5,508 nucleotides of DNA from Oscillospiraceae bacterium (GCA_003520555.1 DOUO01000122.1:1-5508), one strand, 5' to 3'; shown: positions 1-5,416, counted from the stretch's first letter. The notes: a model not told the origin generated them from the letters alone. Numbers and translations: made by a program.

Positions 1-720
1 TTTGTTGCCGACTTTATCGGCGAGGCAAACATATTAAACGGCACTATGATTGACGACTGCCGTATACGGATTTTGGGCAAGGAGCTTGAATGTGTTGACA
101 AGGGCTTCGGCAAAAATACTGAGGTTGATGTTGTCATCCGTCCGGAGGACATTGAAATCACTTCTCCCGAAAAGGGACAGCTTACGGGCGTGGTTCAAAG
201 CTCCGTTTTCAAAGGCGTTCATTATGAAATGAGCGTGCTGTGCGGCAAGTGCGAAATATTGGTTCACTCAACCAAGTCGGCTGAAATCGGCAGCACGGTC
301 GGCATGAGCGTTATTCCGTTTAACATTCAGATTATGAACAAGCTGCTGCCGTTTTACAACAACTCGTTTGACGCGAAGGTTTCCTACGCGAACGAATCCG
401 AAAACTATTTTGAGTTTAAGCTTGAGGACGAAACCGTAACGGTTAAAAACCGCTGTTTCCCGGAAGGCACCGTGCTCAGAATTACTCTTCCCCCTTCAGC
501 GCTTTCAATTGCCGGCGACGGCGAAGGTGATTTAAACGACGTTTACATTGAGTCTGTGGTTTATAAGGGAGAACACAACGAGATTATTCTTGAATCCGAC
601 GAGCGCAGATGGCTTATGCTCAGCGATATTGACGAGCAGGTTGCCACCTATGTACCGCTTCACTTTGATTTTTCAAAGGCGGAATTTAAAGTTCTTGCCT
701 CGCCTGAAAAGGAGGGCTGA
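1..720 (+). CDS. potA: Spermidine/putrescine ABC transporter ATP-binding protein PotA, C-terminal part (5' truncated by window edge)
   Basis: This is the 3' end of the ATPase subunit of a polyamine importer. The reading frame is open from base 1, so the ATG at 46 is internal. The first visible residues, FVADFIGEANIL, match the junction where PotA and related ATPases leave the nucleotide-binding domain and enter the TOBE/OB-fold regulatory domain. Walker A, signature and Walker B motifs lie outside the window. Visible residues 20-113 form one TOBE-like unit with the typical IRPEDIEI motif (46-53). Residues 124-230 look like a second, diverged copy: SVFKGVHYE (68-76) recurs as SVVYKGEHNE (185-194). 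About 239 residues after the FIG motif is longer than the E. coli PotA tail, which is nearer 130 by my recollection. The stop at 718-720 is 2 nt before potB, and the potB ribosome site (GGAGG, 711-715) lies inside this gene. The family call is firm from motif plus operon. The double TOBE is inference from reading the repeats by eye. Confidence 0.93.
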   Translation, partial: FVADFIGEANILNGTMIDDCRIRILGKELECVDKGFGKNTEVDVVIRPEDIEITSPEKGQLTGVVQSSVFKGVHYEMSVLCGKCEILVHSTKSAEIGSTVGMSVIPFNIQIMNKLLPFYNNSFDAKVSYANESENYFEFKLEDETVTVKNRCFPEGTVLRITLPPSALSIAGDGEGDLNDVYIESVVYKGEHNEIILESDERRWLMLSDIDEQVATYVPLHFDFSKAEFKVLASPEKEG

Positions 721-722
721 GA

Positions 723-1514
723 ATGAAATCGCGCAAGCTTACCATACCATATATAATATGGATGCTGGTATTTACAATGATTCCGATTGTTATGATCGGC
801 ATCAGCGCCTTTACCGACAAGCAGGGCAATTTTTCGCTTCAAAGCTTTGAAAAGGCTTTTTACTACTCAAATGTTTTTGTAAAGTCACTGCTGATAGCTT
901 TGATATCCACCGCGATTTGCCTTGTGCTGGCATATCCGTTGGCGTACATGATGACGCGGATGAAAAAATCCGGCCAAAAAACTTTTATTATGATGATAAT
1001 GATTCCCATGTGGATGAATTTTCTGCTGAGAATCTACGCGTGGATTATCCTTTTGCAAAAGAACGGCCCCATTGACACGGCGCTTTCAATGCTCGGAATC
1101 CACAGCACTTACATCGGCAACACCGCCGCGGTTGTAGCGGGCATGGTTTACGAATATCTGCCGTTTATGGTGCTTCCCATCTACACCGTTATGAGCAAAA
1201 TCGACGGCGGCTTGATAGAGGCGGCTCAGGATTTGGGCTCAAGCAATCCGGCGGTTTTCCGCAAGGTCATTTTTCCGCTGAGCATTCCCGGCATCATATC
1301 CGGTATCACAATGGTTTTTGTGCCGAGCGCAAGCACCTTCCTTGTTTCGCAGTATCTCGGCGGAACCGACGATATAATGATAGGCGACGTTATTGACAAC
1401 ATCTTTTGGACAGACCAAAACACAGGCGCGGCTATTTCGCTTGTGATGATGGTGTTCATATTTATATTTCTTGTCATAATGAACCTCTTTGGCGACGAGG
1501 AGGCGATTGCGTGA
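723..1514 (+). CDS. potB: Spermidine/putrescine ABC transporter permease PotB
   Basis: An inner-membrane permease of 263 aa that pairs with PotC to form the polyamine channel. About six hydrophobic segments are visible, at roughly residues 8-29, 54-78, 87-111, 133-155, 188-208 and 236-256. The cytoplasmic EAA loop that docks on the ATPase runs from E166 (EAAQDLGSSNPAVF, then the KVIFPLSIPG end at 181-190). The NFLLRIYAW segment (99-107) is typical of PotB/PotH-type permeases, and the length is close to the family norm. The ATG at 723 has GGAGG at 711-715 with 7 nt spacing, and the gene starts 2 nt after the potA stop. Its last codons overlap the potC start. PotB and not PotC is assigned from order (directly after potA) and the RIYAW motif. 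No promoter is visible inside the operon, so it is probably co-transcribed with potA. Confidence 0.95.
   Translation: MKSRKLTIPYIIWMLVFTMIPIVMIGISAFTDKQGNFSLQSFEKAFYYSNVFVKSLLIALISTAICLVLAYPLAYMMTRMKKSGQKTFIMMIMIPMWMNFLLRIYAWIILLQKNGPIDTALSMLGIHSTYIGNTAAVVAGMVYEYLPFMVLPIYTVMSKIDGGLIEAAQDLGSSNPAVFRKVIFPLSIPGIISGITMVFVPSASTFLVSQYLGGTDDIMIGDVIDNIFWTDQNTGAAISLVMMVFIFIFLVIMNLFGDEEAIA
1497..1503 (+). promoter_or_regulatory. Ribosome binding site that fixes the potC GTG start
   Basis: GAGGAGG lies inside the end of potB, 7 nt before the GTG at 1511. An alternative in-frame ATG at 1406 would put 35 non-conserved residues in front of the first membrane helix and overlap potB by more than 100 nt. The Shine-Dalgarno position therefore decides for GTG. 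Confidence 0.85.
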
Positions 1515-2317
1515 CAAAGAAAAAGAACGGTGTTTTCACCAAGATTTACATCGCGCTTATTTTGATTTTCCTCTACTCCCCCATCGCGGTAATGATTATT
1601 AACTCGTTCAACAAAGGCAAAACCGTAGTATGGAAAGGCTTTTCGCTGAAATGGTACGGAGAGCTTTTTGAGGACAAGGCCATTATAGGCGCGCTTATGA
1701 ACACGCTCAGCATTGCCCTGCTGGCTTCGATTTTCGCTACAATTTTGGGAACCGCGGCAGCTATCGGCATTAATAACTTCAAGGGCAAAAAAAGAGCAGT
1801 TATTCAAAACGTTTCCAATATCCCCATCATTTCGCCCGACATAGTAATGGGTGTTTCGCTCATGCTGCTTTTTGCTTTTTTGGGCAACATTTTTCACTTT
1901 GAGATGGGCTACGTAACGGTACTTATTTCGCATATATGCTTCTGTGTACCGTTTGTAGTGCTAAACGTTATTCCTCGAATCAGGCGCATGGATGAAAGTA
2001 TTTACGACGCGGCGCTTGATTTGGGATGCAACCAGTTTCAGGCGTTTTTCAAGGTAGTAATTCACGAGCTTATGCCGGGTATTGTTTCGGGCTTTTTAAT
2101 GAGCTTTACATATTCACTTGACGATTTTATCATTACCCACTTTACGCAGGGCGCCAAGTTCCAAAATCTGAGCACCGAAATTTACGCAATGCTTAGACGT
2201 AAAATTCCGCCGACAATAAACGCGCTTTCCACCATTTTGTTTGTCGCTATTTTGATTATTATGATAATAATAAACGTTCACGACAGACGCGAGGAAAGAG
2301 CTAAAAGCGGAAAATAA
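1511..2317 (+). CDS. potC: Spermidine/putrescine ABC transporter permease PotC
   Basis: The second permease of the polyamine importer, 268 aa from a GTG start. GTGA at 1511-1514 overlaps the potB stop by 4 nt, which suggests translational coupling. Hydrophobic segments lie near residues 11-31, 62-86, 100-126, 131-153, 188-208 and 236-256. The EAA loop is YDAALDLGCNQFQAFFKVVI (165-184), ending HELMPGI (185-191). FTYSLDDFIITHF (199-211) is a hallmark of PotC-type subunits, and WKGFSLKWYGELFED (41-55) matches the usual loop after the first helix. The C-terminus is basic and charged (HDRREERAKSGK), as expected for a cytoplasmic end. With potA, potB and potD this makes a complete four-component system. 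Assignment is firm; substrate preference (spermidine versus putrescine) cannot be read from this subunit. Confidence 0.95.
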   Translation: MTKKKNGVFTKIYIALILIFLYSPIAVMIINSFNKGKTVVWKGFSLKWYGELFEDKAIIGALMNTLSIALLASIFATILGTAAAIGINNFKGKKRAVIQNVSNIPIISPDIVMGVSLMLLFAFLGNIFHFEMGYVTVLISHICFCVPFVVLNVIPRIRRMDESIYDAALDLGCNQFQAFFKVVIHELMPGIVSGFLMSFTYSLDDFIITHFTQGAKFQNLSTEIYAMLRRKIPPTINALSTILFVAILIIMIIINVHDRREERAKSGK

Positions 2318-2335
2318 AAACAAACGGAGGTTATT

Positions 2336-3409
2336 ATGAAAAAAATTTTGAGCGCAATTCTTTGCGCGGCTATGCTGTCATTCACAGCCGTATACTTCAC
2401 CGGCTGCGGTTCAAAAACCGAAAGCAAGGGTGAGGTCAACGTTTACAACTGGGACGAATATCTTGCCAACGGCGAGGACGACCTTTTGGACGTTGTTGAC
2501 GAGTTCGAAAAAGCAACCGGCATCAAGGTTAACTACACAACTTACTCAACAAACGAAGAGCTTTACAACAAGCTCAAAAGCAGCAACGACAGTTATGATG
2601 TAATTGTTCCTTCGGAATATATGGTCAGCAAGCTTATTCGAGAAAACATGCTGCTTGAATTAAACTACGACAACATTCCCAACTACAAATATCTCAACAG
2701 CCGTTTTAAAAACCTTGCCTGCGACCCGGACGGCAAATACACGGTTTGTTCAAACTGGGGCGTTACCGCTTTGGTTTATGACAAAACCAAGGTTAAAACA
2801 AAGCCGAAAAACTGGGACGCGCTGTGGGACAAAAATCTTAAGGGCGAAATACTTATGATTAACAACAGCCGCGACGCGATGGCGATTGCGATGCAGACGC
2901 TGGGCATTGACCCCGCAAAAAGCACTAAGGCGGATATTGACAAGGCCGCGCAAAAGCTTAAGGAACAAAAACCGCTGCTTAAAAGCTATGTAATGGATCG
3001 TGTGTTCAACGAAATGGAAGGAAGCCAGGCGGCAATCGCGCCTTACTATGCCGGCGATATTGCCGTTATGATGGAGGAAAACAAAAATCTTGATTATGTT
3101 CTCCCCGATTACGGCTCAAACCTTTTCTATGACGCGTTCTGTATTCCCACCTGCTGCGCTAATAAGGAAAATGCCGAAGCGTTCATTAACTTCATGCAGA
3201 AGCCCGAAATCGCGGCTGAAAACTGTAAATACCTGCGCTACGGATGTCCCAACGACGAAGCGATCAAGCTTCTTCCCGACGACATCAAAAATTCGGAGCT
3301 TACCATTCCGAGCGATGAATATCTTGATAAGTGCTATGTTTTCTCGGACGTTGACGACGACGTTTACGCTTACATGCAGGAGCAATTTGTTAAAATCAAG
3401 GCAGAATAG
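2336..3409 (+). CDS. potD: Spermidine/putrescine-binding lipoprotein PotD
   Basis: Extracytoplasmic substrate-binding protein of the importer, 357 aa. A lipoprotein signal peptide (MKKILSAILCAAMLSF) ends in the lipobox FTGC with lipidated Cys24, so the protein is tethered to the outer face of the membrane. YNWDEYL (37-43) matches the PotD/PotF N-terminal motif; W39, E41 and Y42 correspond to E. coli W34, E36 and Y37. VPSEY (91-95) corresponds to the S83/Y85 region. D266 in FYDAFCIP aligns with the E. coli ligand aspartate D257, and Y302 with Y293. Other positions differ: the DARE segment is NSRD (177-180), W229 aligns with Y238 and W255 with F264. These correspondences are from memory of the E. 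coli structure. The mature chain has eight further cysteines. GGAGG at 2326-2330 sits 5 nt before ATG, and the gene starts 18 nt after potC. It is the last gene of the operon. Confidence 0.94.
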   Translation: MKKILSAILCAAMLSFTAVYFTGCGSKTESKGEVNVYNWDEYLANGEDDLLDVVDEFEKATGIKVNYTTYSTNEELYNKLKSSNDSYDVIVPSEYMVSKLIRENMLLELNYDNIPNYKYLNSRFKNLACDPDGKYTVCSNWGVTALVYDKTKVKTKPKNWDALWDKNLKGEILMINNSRDAMAIAMQTLGIDPAKSTKADIDKAAQKLKEQKPLLKSYVMDRVFNEMEGSQAAIAPYYAGDIAVMMEENKNLDYVLPDYGSNLFYDAFCIPTCCANKENAEAFINFMQKPEIAAENCKYLRYGCPNDEAIKLLPDDIKNSELTIPSDEYLDKCYVFSDVDDDVYAYMQEQFVKIKAE

Positions 3410-3426
3410 AATAATTGTAAAATAAC

Positions 3427-3474
3427 AAACCGGACAGACAGGATTTCTCTTGCGAAACACTGTCTGCCCGGTTT
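3427..3474. terminator. Long hairpin between convergent genes, probable bidirectional terminator
   Basis: Arms 3427-3441 (AAACCGGACAGACAG) and 3460-3474 (CTGTCTGCCCGGTTT) pair over 15 positions with a single A-C mismatch. The 18-nt loop can form a small inner TTTC/GAAA stem (3444-3447 with 3454-3457). It lies 17 nt after the potD stop and 25 nt beyond the stop of the opposing gene. The U-tract is weak on the + strand (TTTATTC) and better on the - strand (GTTTGTTATTTT). Serving both genes is inferred from the convergent layout. Confidence 0.75.
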
Positions 3475-3499
3475 ATTCAATGACTTACGATTTTTAATA

Positions 3500-3865
3500 T
3501 TATTTTACTACTTCCGCGTCGGGAGCGTTTTTGCCAATGCTTGCAATGCCGTTAAGCGCGCCTGCCTTAGCCTTGTAGCCCTCGGAGGTAGCAATTATTT
3601 CACCGTTCTTTGCCTTTAGGCGGAAACGAATTTCGCCGGCTTTGTCGGTATACATTTCATACTTCGGGTGTTTTTTTACCTCAAAGTTTTCAACTGTCTG
3701 ATCCTCAACATCAGCGGCGCAGTTAGCTTTTACGCTGTCAATGCCGGCAAGACACGCCTTTTCAGACTTATAAATCTGAGAGGACGCAATAACCTCACCG
3801 TTGCCTGCCTTTAAATCAAACTTAAATCCGCCGTTAGCGGTTTCCTTTACAACAAATTTGCCCAT
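3500..3865 (-). CDS. DUF1508 (YegP-like) protein with two tandem repeats
   Basis: A small, soluble, probably cytoplasmic protein of 121 aa with no signal peptide or membrane segment. It is two copies of the ~50-residue DUF1508 unit. Repeat 1 (residues 4-55) contains FKFDLKAGNGEVIASSQIY. Repeat 2 (68-120) contains IRFRLKAKNGEIIATSEGY. They are joined by a linker around TVENFEVKKHP. Each unit has the family pattern of two strands, an [KR]xxNGExIAxS turn and a helix starting near the Tyr. This arrangement and length match E. coli YegP, whose biochemical role is, to my knowledge, not established. The start is ATG at 3865, with AAGGAGG at 3873-3879 on the complementary strand. It has its own promoter and is monocistronic here, convergent with the pot operon and divergent from the lipoprotein gene. 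There is no visible functional tie to polyamine uptake. Family call is confident; function unknown. Confidence 0.9.
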   Translation of the reverse strand: MGKFVVKETANGGFKFDLKAGNGEVIASSQIYKSEKACLAGIDSVKANCAADVEDQTVENFEVKKHPKYEMYTDKAGEIRFRLKAKNGEIIATSEGYKAKAGALNGIASIGKNAPDAEVVK

Positions 3866-3883
3866 GTTCGTTCCTCCTTAAAT

Positions 3884-3909
3884 AAATTGTACACGTTTTG
3901 TACCAATTT
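3884..3909. promoter_or_regulatory. Imperfect inverted repeat over the DUF1508 transcription start (candidate operator)
   Basis: AAATTGTACA (3884-3893) and TGTACCAATTT (3899-3909) are inverted copies, apart from one extra C at 3903. The element begins directly downstream of the -10 box and covers the expected start site, a typical repressor position. TTGTAC also occurs twice in direct orientation (3887-3892 and 3898-3903) with an 11-bp period. It could act as DNA operator or as a 5' mRNA hairpin; no regulator is identified. Confidence 0.45.
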
Positions 3910-3910
3910 G

Positions 3911-3939
3911 ATATTAGCATAATTATCAAATTTTGTCAA
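3911..3939 (-). promoter_or_regulatory. Sigma-A type promoter of the DUF1508 gene
   Basis: Read on the - strand, TTGACA (3934-3939) is a perfect -35 box. It is followed by a 17-nt spacer and TAATAT (3911-3916) as -10. TG lies one base before the -10, forming an extended -10. Transcription should start near 3904, giving a leader of about 40 nt with AAGGAGG before the ATG. This is the best-looking promoter in the window and suggests strong basal expression unless repressed. Confidence 0.85.
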
Positions 3940-3945
3940 GTAATA

Positions 3946-3962
3946 TTGTATTTTTTATACAA
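3946..3962. promoter_or_regulatory. Inverted repeat TTGTAT-N5-ATACAA upstream of the DUF1508 -35 box
   Basis: Perfect 6-bp arms (3946-3951 and 3957-3962) are separated by five T. The element lies 6 bp beyond the -35 box of the - strand promoter. The arms resemble those of the repeat over the start site (TTGTAC / GTACcAA), so it may be a second site for the same regulator. The region is AT-rich, so chance is a real alternative. Confidence 0.35.
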
Positions 3963-3999
3963 GTTATCGATAATAAATAAATTTACTAATTTTTAAAAA

Positions 4000-4033
4000 T
4001 TTTAAGGTTTGTTTAAGTTTTCGGTTCTACAAT
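4000..4033 (+). promoter_or_regulatory. Probable promoter of the beta-helix lipoprotein gene, with tandem 11-bp direct repeat in place of a -35 box
   Basis: TACAAT at 4028-4033 is a good -10 box, with an expected start near 4040. No TTGACA-like -35 is found 16-18 nt upstream. Instead two 11-nt units, TTTTAAGGTTT (4000-4010) and GTTTAAGTTTT (4011-4021), agree at 9 of 11 positions. Their shared TTTAAG cores lie at 4002-4007 by unit alignment (the hexamer is at 4001-4006 or one base later depending on the T chosen) and 4012-4017. The second core ends about 10 nt before the -10. This spacing is typical of OmpR/PhoP-family response-regulator sites at activated promoters. The activator is inferred, not seen. 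Confidence 0.5.
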
Positions 4034-4042
4034 ATAGCCACA

Positions 4043-4060
4043 GTAAGATAAAAGTCTTAC
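4043..4060 (+). promoter_or_regulatory. 5' leader hairpin of the beta-helix lipoprotein mRNA
   Basis: GTAAGA (4043-4048) and TCTTAC (4055-4060) are perfect inverted arms. A T-G wobble inside extends the stem to 7 bp with an AAAA loop. It would lie within a few nt of the predicted 5' end and 14 nt before the ribosome site. It could stabilise the mRNA or be an operator half-site pair. No T-tract follows, so it is not a terminator. Confidence 0.45.
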
Positions 4061-4074
4061 AAAAACAACAGAAC

Positions 4075-4080
4075 GGAGGA
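4075..4080 (+). promoter_or_regulatory. Ribosome binding site that fixes the lipoprotein start at 4088
   Basis: GGAGGA ends 7 nt before the ATG at 4088. The in-frame TTG at 4082 would be only 1 nt away, too close for initiation, so the ATG is chosen and the protein begins MKKKLMVL. Confidence 0.85.
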
Positions 4081-4087
4081 TTTGATT

Positions 4088-5344
4088 ATGAAAAAGAAAC
4101 TTATGGTATTAATTATGGCGGCAATCATCACAGCGTCGTTCACAGCATGCTCAACAGGCGGTTCGCAGTCATCGGCGTCAAGCTCAAGCGCGCAATCGTC
4201 CGACGCTGAAACCAAGGTTACAAATACAAATATAAACGATAGCTCAAGCAAATCGGAAAGCAGCGGTAGCTCTGATGAAATCTTCACAAGCCGGGATTTG
4301 GAGCAGACAGCCGACACATCAAACGCCAAAACCTATAATTTAAGCGACGGCGAAAACATTAAAATCACTGAAGAAGGCGTTTATATAATAAAGGGCAGCG
4401 CCAAAAACGTCACAATCACCGTTGAAGCAGCAGACGACGCAAAGGTTCAGCTTGTGCTGGATTCCGCTTCAATCACCAATGATTCCGCTCCCTGCATTTA
4501 TGTAAAGAACGCGGACAAAGTATTTGTTACAACCGCCGACGGTTCAACCAACACCCTGACTGTTTCGGGAAGCTTTACAGCCGACGGCGACACAAACACC
4601 GACGCGGTTATATTTTCAAAGGATGATTTGGTAATCAACGGCAAAGGCACATTAAATATCAGCTCAAGCGATAACGGCGTTACATCAAAGGACGACCTGA
4701 AAATTACAGGCGGCACAATCAACATTGAATGTGCTTCTGACGGACTTGAGGTTAACGATATGCTGGCAATAGCTGACGGCAGCATTACCATAAAGACTTC
4801 AAAGGACGGCGTTCATGCCGACAACAGCGACGACGCAACACAAGGCAGCTTCTATATGAAGGGCGGCACGCTGAATGTTACCGCCGGCGACGACGGTATC
4901 CACGCAATAACAACCGTTACAATTGACGGCGGCACAATTAACGCAAGCGCGGCTGAAGGCATTGAGGGCACATACATCAAGATTAACGGCGGCAAGATTA
5001 CCATTGAAGCAAGTGACGACGGTATCAACGCGGCGCAAAAATCCAATAATTCAACTCCGACAGTTGAATTTAACGGCGGCGAAACTGCAATCACCATGGG
5101 TCAGGGCGACACCGACGGCGTTGACTCAAACGGCAACATTTACATCAACGGCGGCACAATCAGCATCAACGCTCAGTCACCCTTTGACTATGACGGAGAG
5201 GCCAAGAAGAACGGCGGCACAATTATTGTCAACGGCACAGAAACCGACGATATCACCAATCAGTTCGGCGGTATGGGCGGCGGCATGGGCGGCGGCATGC
5301 GCGGCGGTCAAATGCGTGAAAACATTCAGGGCGGCATGAGATAA
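4088..5344 (+). CDS. Secreted lipoprotein with Cthe_2159-type carbohydrate-binding beta-helix
   Basis: A 418-aa surface lipoprotein. The signal peptide ends in lipobox FTAC, with lipidated Cys21. A Ser-rich disordered linker follows (about 22-66). Residues ~85-385 are a right-handed parallel beta-helix built of rungs of the pattern [IM]xGG[TK][IL]x[IV]..xDG[IV]. GG turns are at 208-209, 259-260, 281-282, 300-301, 329-330 and 355-356, with a GS variant at 231-232. Asp-Gly turns are at D218, D240, D269, D311, D343 and D369, with DNG at 195-197 and a Glu (E290) replacing Asp in one rung. This matches the Cthe_2159 family (formerly DUF4353), whose founding member binds acidic polysaccharide and calcium and resembles pectate lyases. 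The stacked Asp may be metal sites, and catalysis is not shown. The C-terminus (393-418) is a Gly/Met/Arg tail with Met every fourth residue. The gene is monocistronic in this window, with its own promoter and terminator. The ligand is unknown. Confidence 0.87.
   Translation: MKKKLMVLIMAAIITASFTACSTGGSQSSASSSSAQSSDAETKVTNTNINDSSSKSESSGSSDEIFTSRDLEQTADTSNAKTYNLSDGENIKITEEGVYIIKGSAKNVTITVEAADDAKVQLVLDSASITNDSAPCIYVKNADKVFVTTADGSTNTLTVSGSFTADGDTNTDAVIFSKDDLVINGKGTLNISSSDNGVTSKDDLKITGGTINIECASDGLEVNDMLAIADGSITIKTSKDGVHADNSDDATQGSFYMKGGTLNVTAGDDGIHAITTVTIDGGTINASAAEGIEGTYIKINGGKITIEASDDGINAAQKSNNSTPTVEFNGGETAITMGQGDTDGVDSNGNIYINGGTISINAQSPFDYDGEAKKNGGTIIVNGTETDDITNQFGGMGGGMGGGMRGGQMRENIQGGMR
5273..5308 (+). 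repeat. 12-nt tandem repeat coding the Gly/Met tail
   Basis: Three consecutive units, ATGGGCGGCGGC (5273-5284, identical at 5285-5296) and ATGCGCGGCGGT (5297-5308, two differences), encode MGGG-MGGG-MRGG. Since the unit is 12 nt, gain or loss would change tail length without breaking the frame. Confidence 0.85.
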
Positions 5345-5369
5345 ACTACAATATAATCAATTAACCGCG

Positions 5370-5416
5370 CAGGCGGACGGCTTTCACAGGAAATCCCGTC
5401 CGCCTGTTTTTGTTTT
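5370..5416 (+). terminator. Strong intrinsic terminator of the beta-helix lipoprotein gene
   Basis: CAGGCGGACGG (5370-5380) pairs perfectly with CCGTCCGCCTG (5396-5406). The 15-nt loop holds an inner TTTC/GAAA pairing (5382-5385 with 5390-5393). TTTTTGTTTT (5407-5416) follows immediately. It begins 25 nt after the stop codon and is the clearest Rho-independent terminator in the window. Confidence 0.93.

Noticed and set aside
46..720. ATG at 46 as the start of a complete 224-aa gene
   Set aside because: The frame is open back to base 1 and the preceding codons give the conserved FVADFIGEAN junction of PotA, so this is an internal Met of a truncated gene.
1226..1933. 235-aa open frame antisense to potB/potC
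   Set aside because: It is Cys/Asn/Arg-rich with no recognisable domain or ribosome site, and opposite to two well-conserved permeases. It is a shadow of their codon usage.
1406..2317. Longer potC starting at ATG 1406
   Set aside because: It would overlap potB by 109 nt and add a hydrophilic, non-family N-terminus. The GTG at 1511 has an ideal GAGGAGG and the usual GTGA overlap.
3964..4001. Palindromes TTATCGATAA (3964-3973) and AATTTTTAAAAATT (3988-4001)
   Set aside because: Both are perfect, but they lie in extremely AT-rich DNA where such palindromes are expected. The second may act as an A/T-tract upstream element, but nothing sets it apart from background.
4082..4087. TTG at 4082 as lipoprotein start
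   Set aside because: It is only 1 nt from the Shine-Dalgarno sequence; the ATG at 4088 has proper spacing and a typical MKKK signal-peptide start.
4634..5230. Periodic DNA repeats in the lipoprotein gene as a CRISPR or mobile repeat
   Set aside because: The short recurring GGCGGCACAAT-type strings fall in frame at beta-helix turns and vary in spacing. They are explained by the repeated protein rungs.
4923..5339. 138-aa open frame overlapping the beta-helix gene in another frame
   Set aside because: The translation is Ala/Thr/Gln low complexity produced by the repeated GGCGGCACAAT-type codons of the real gene. There is no ribosome site.
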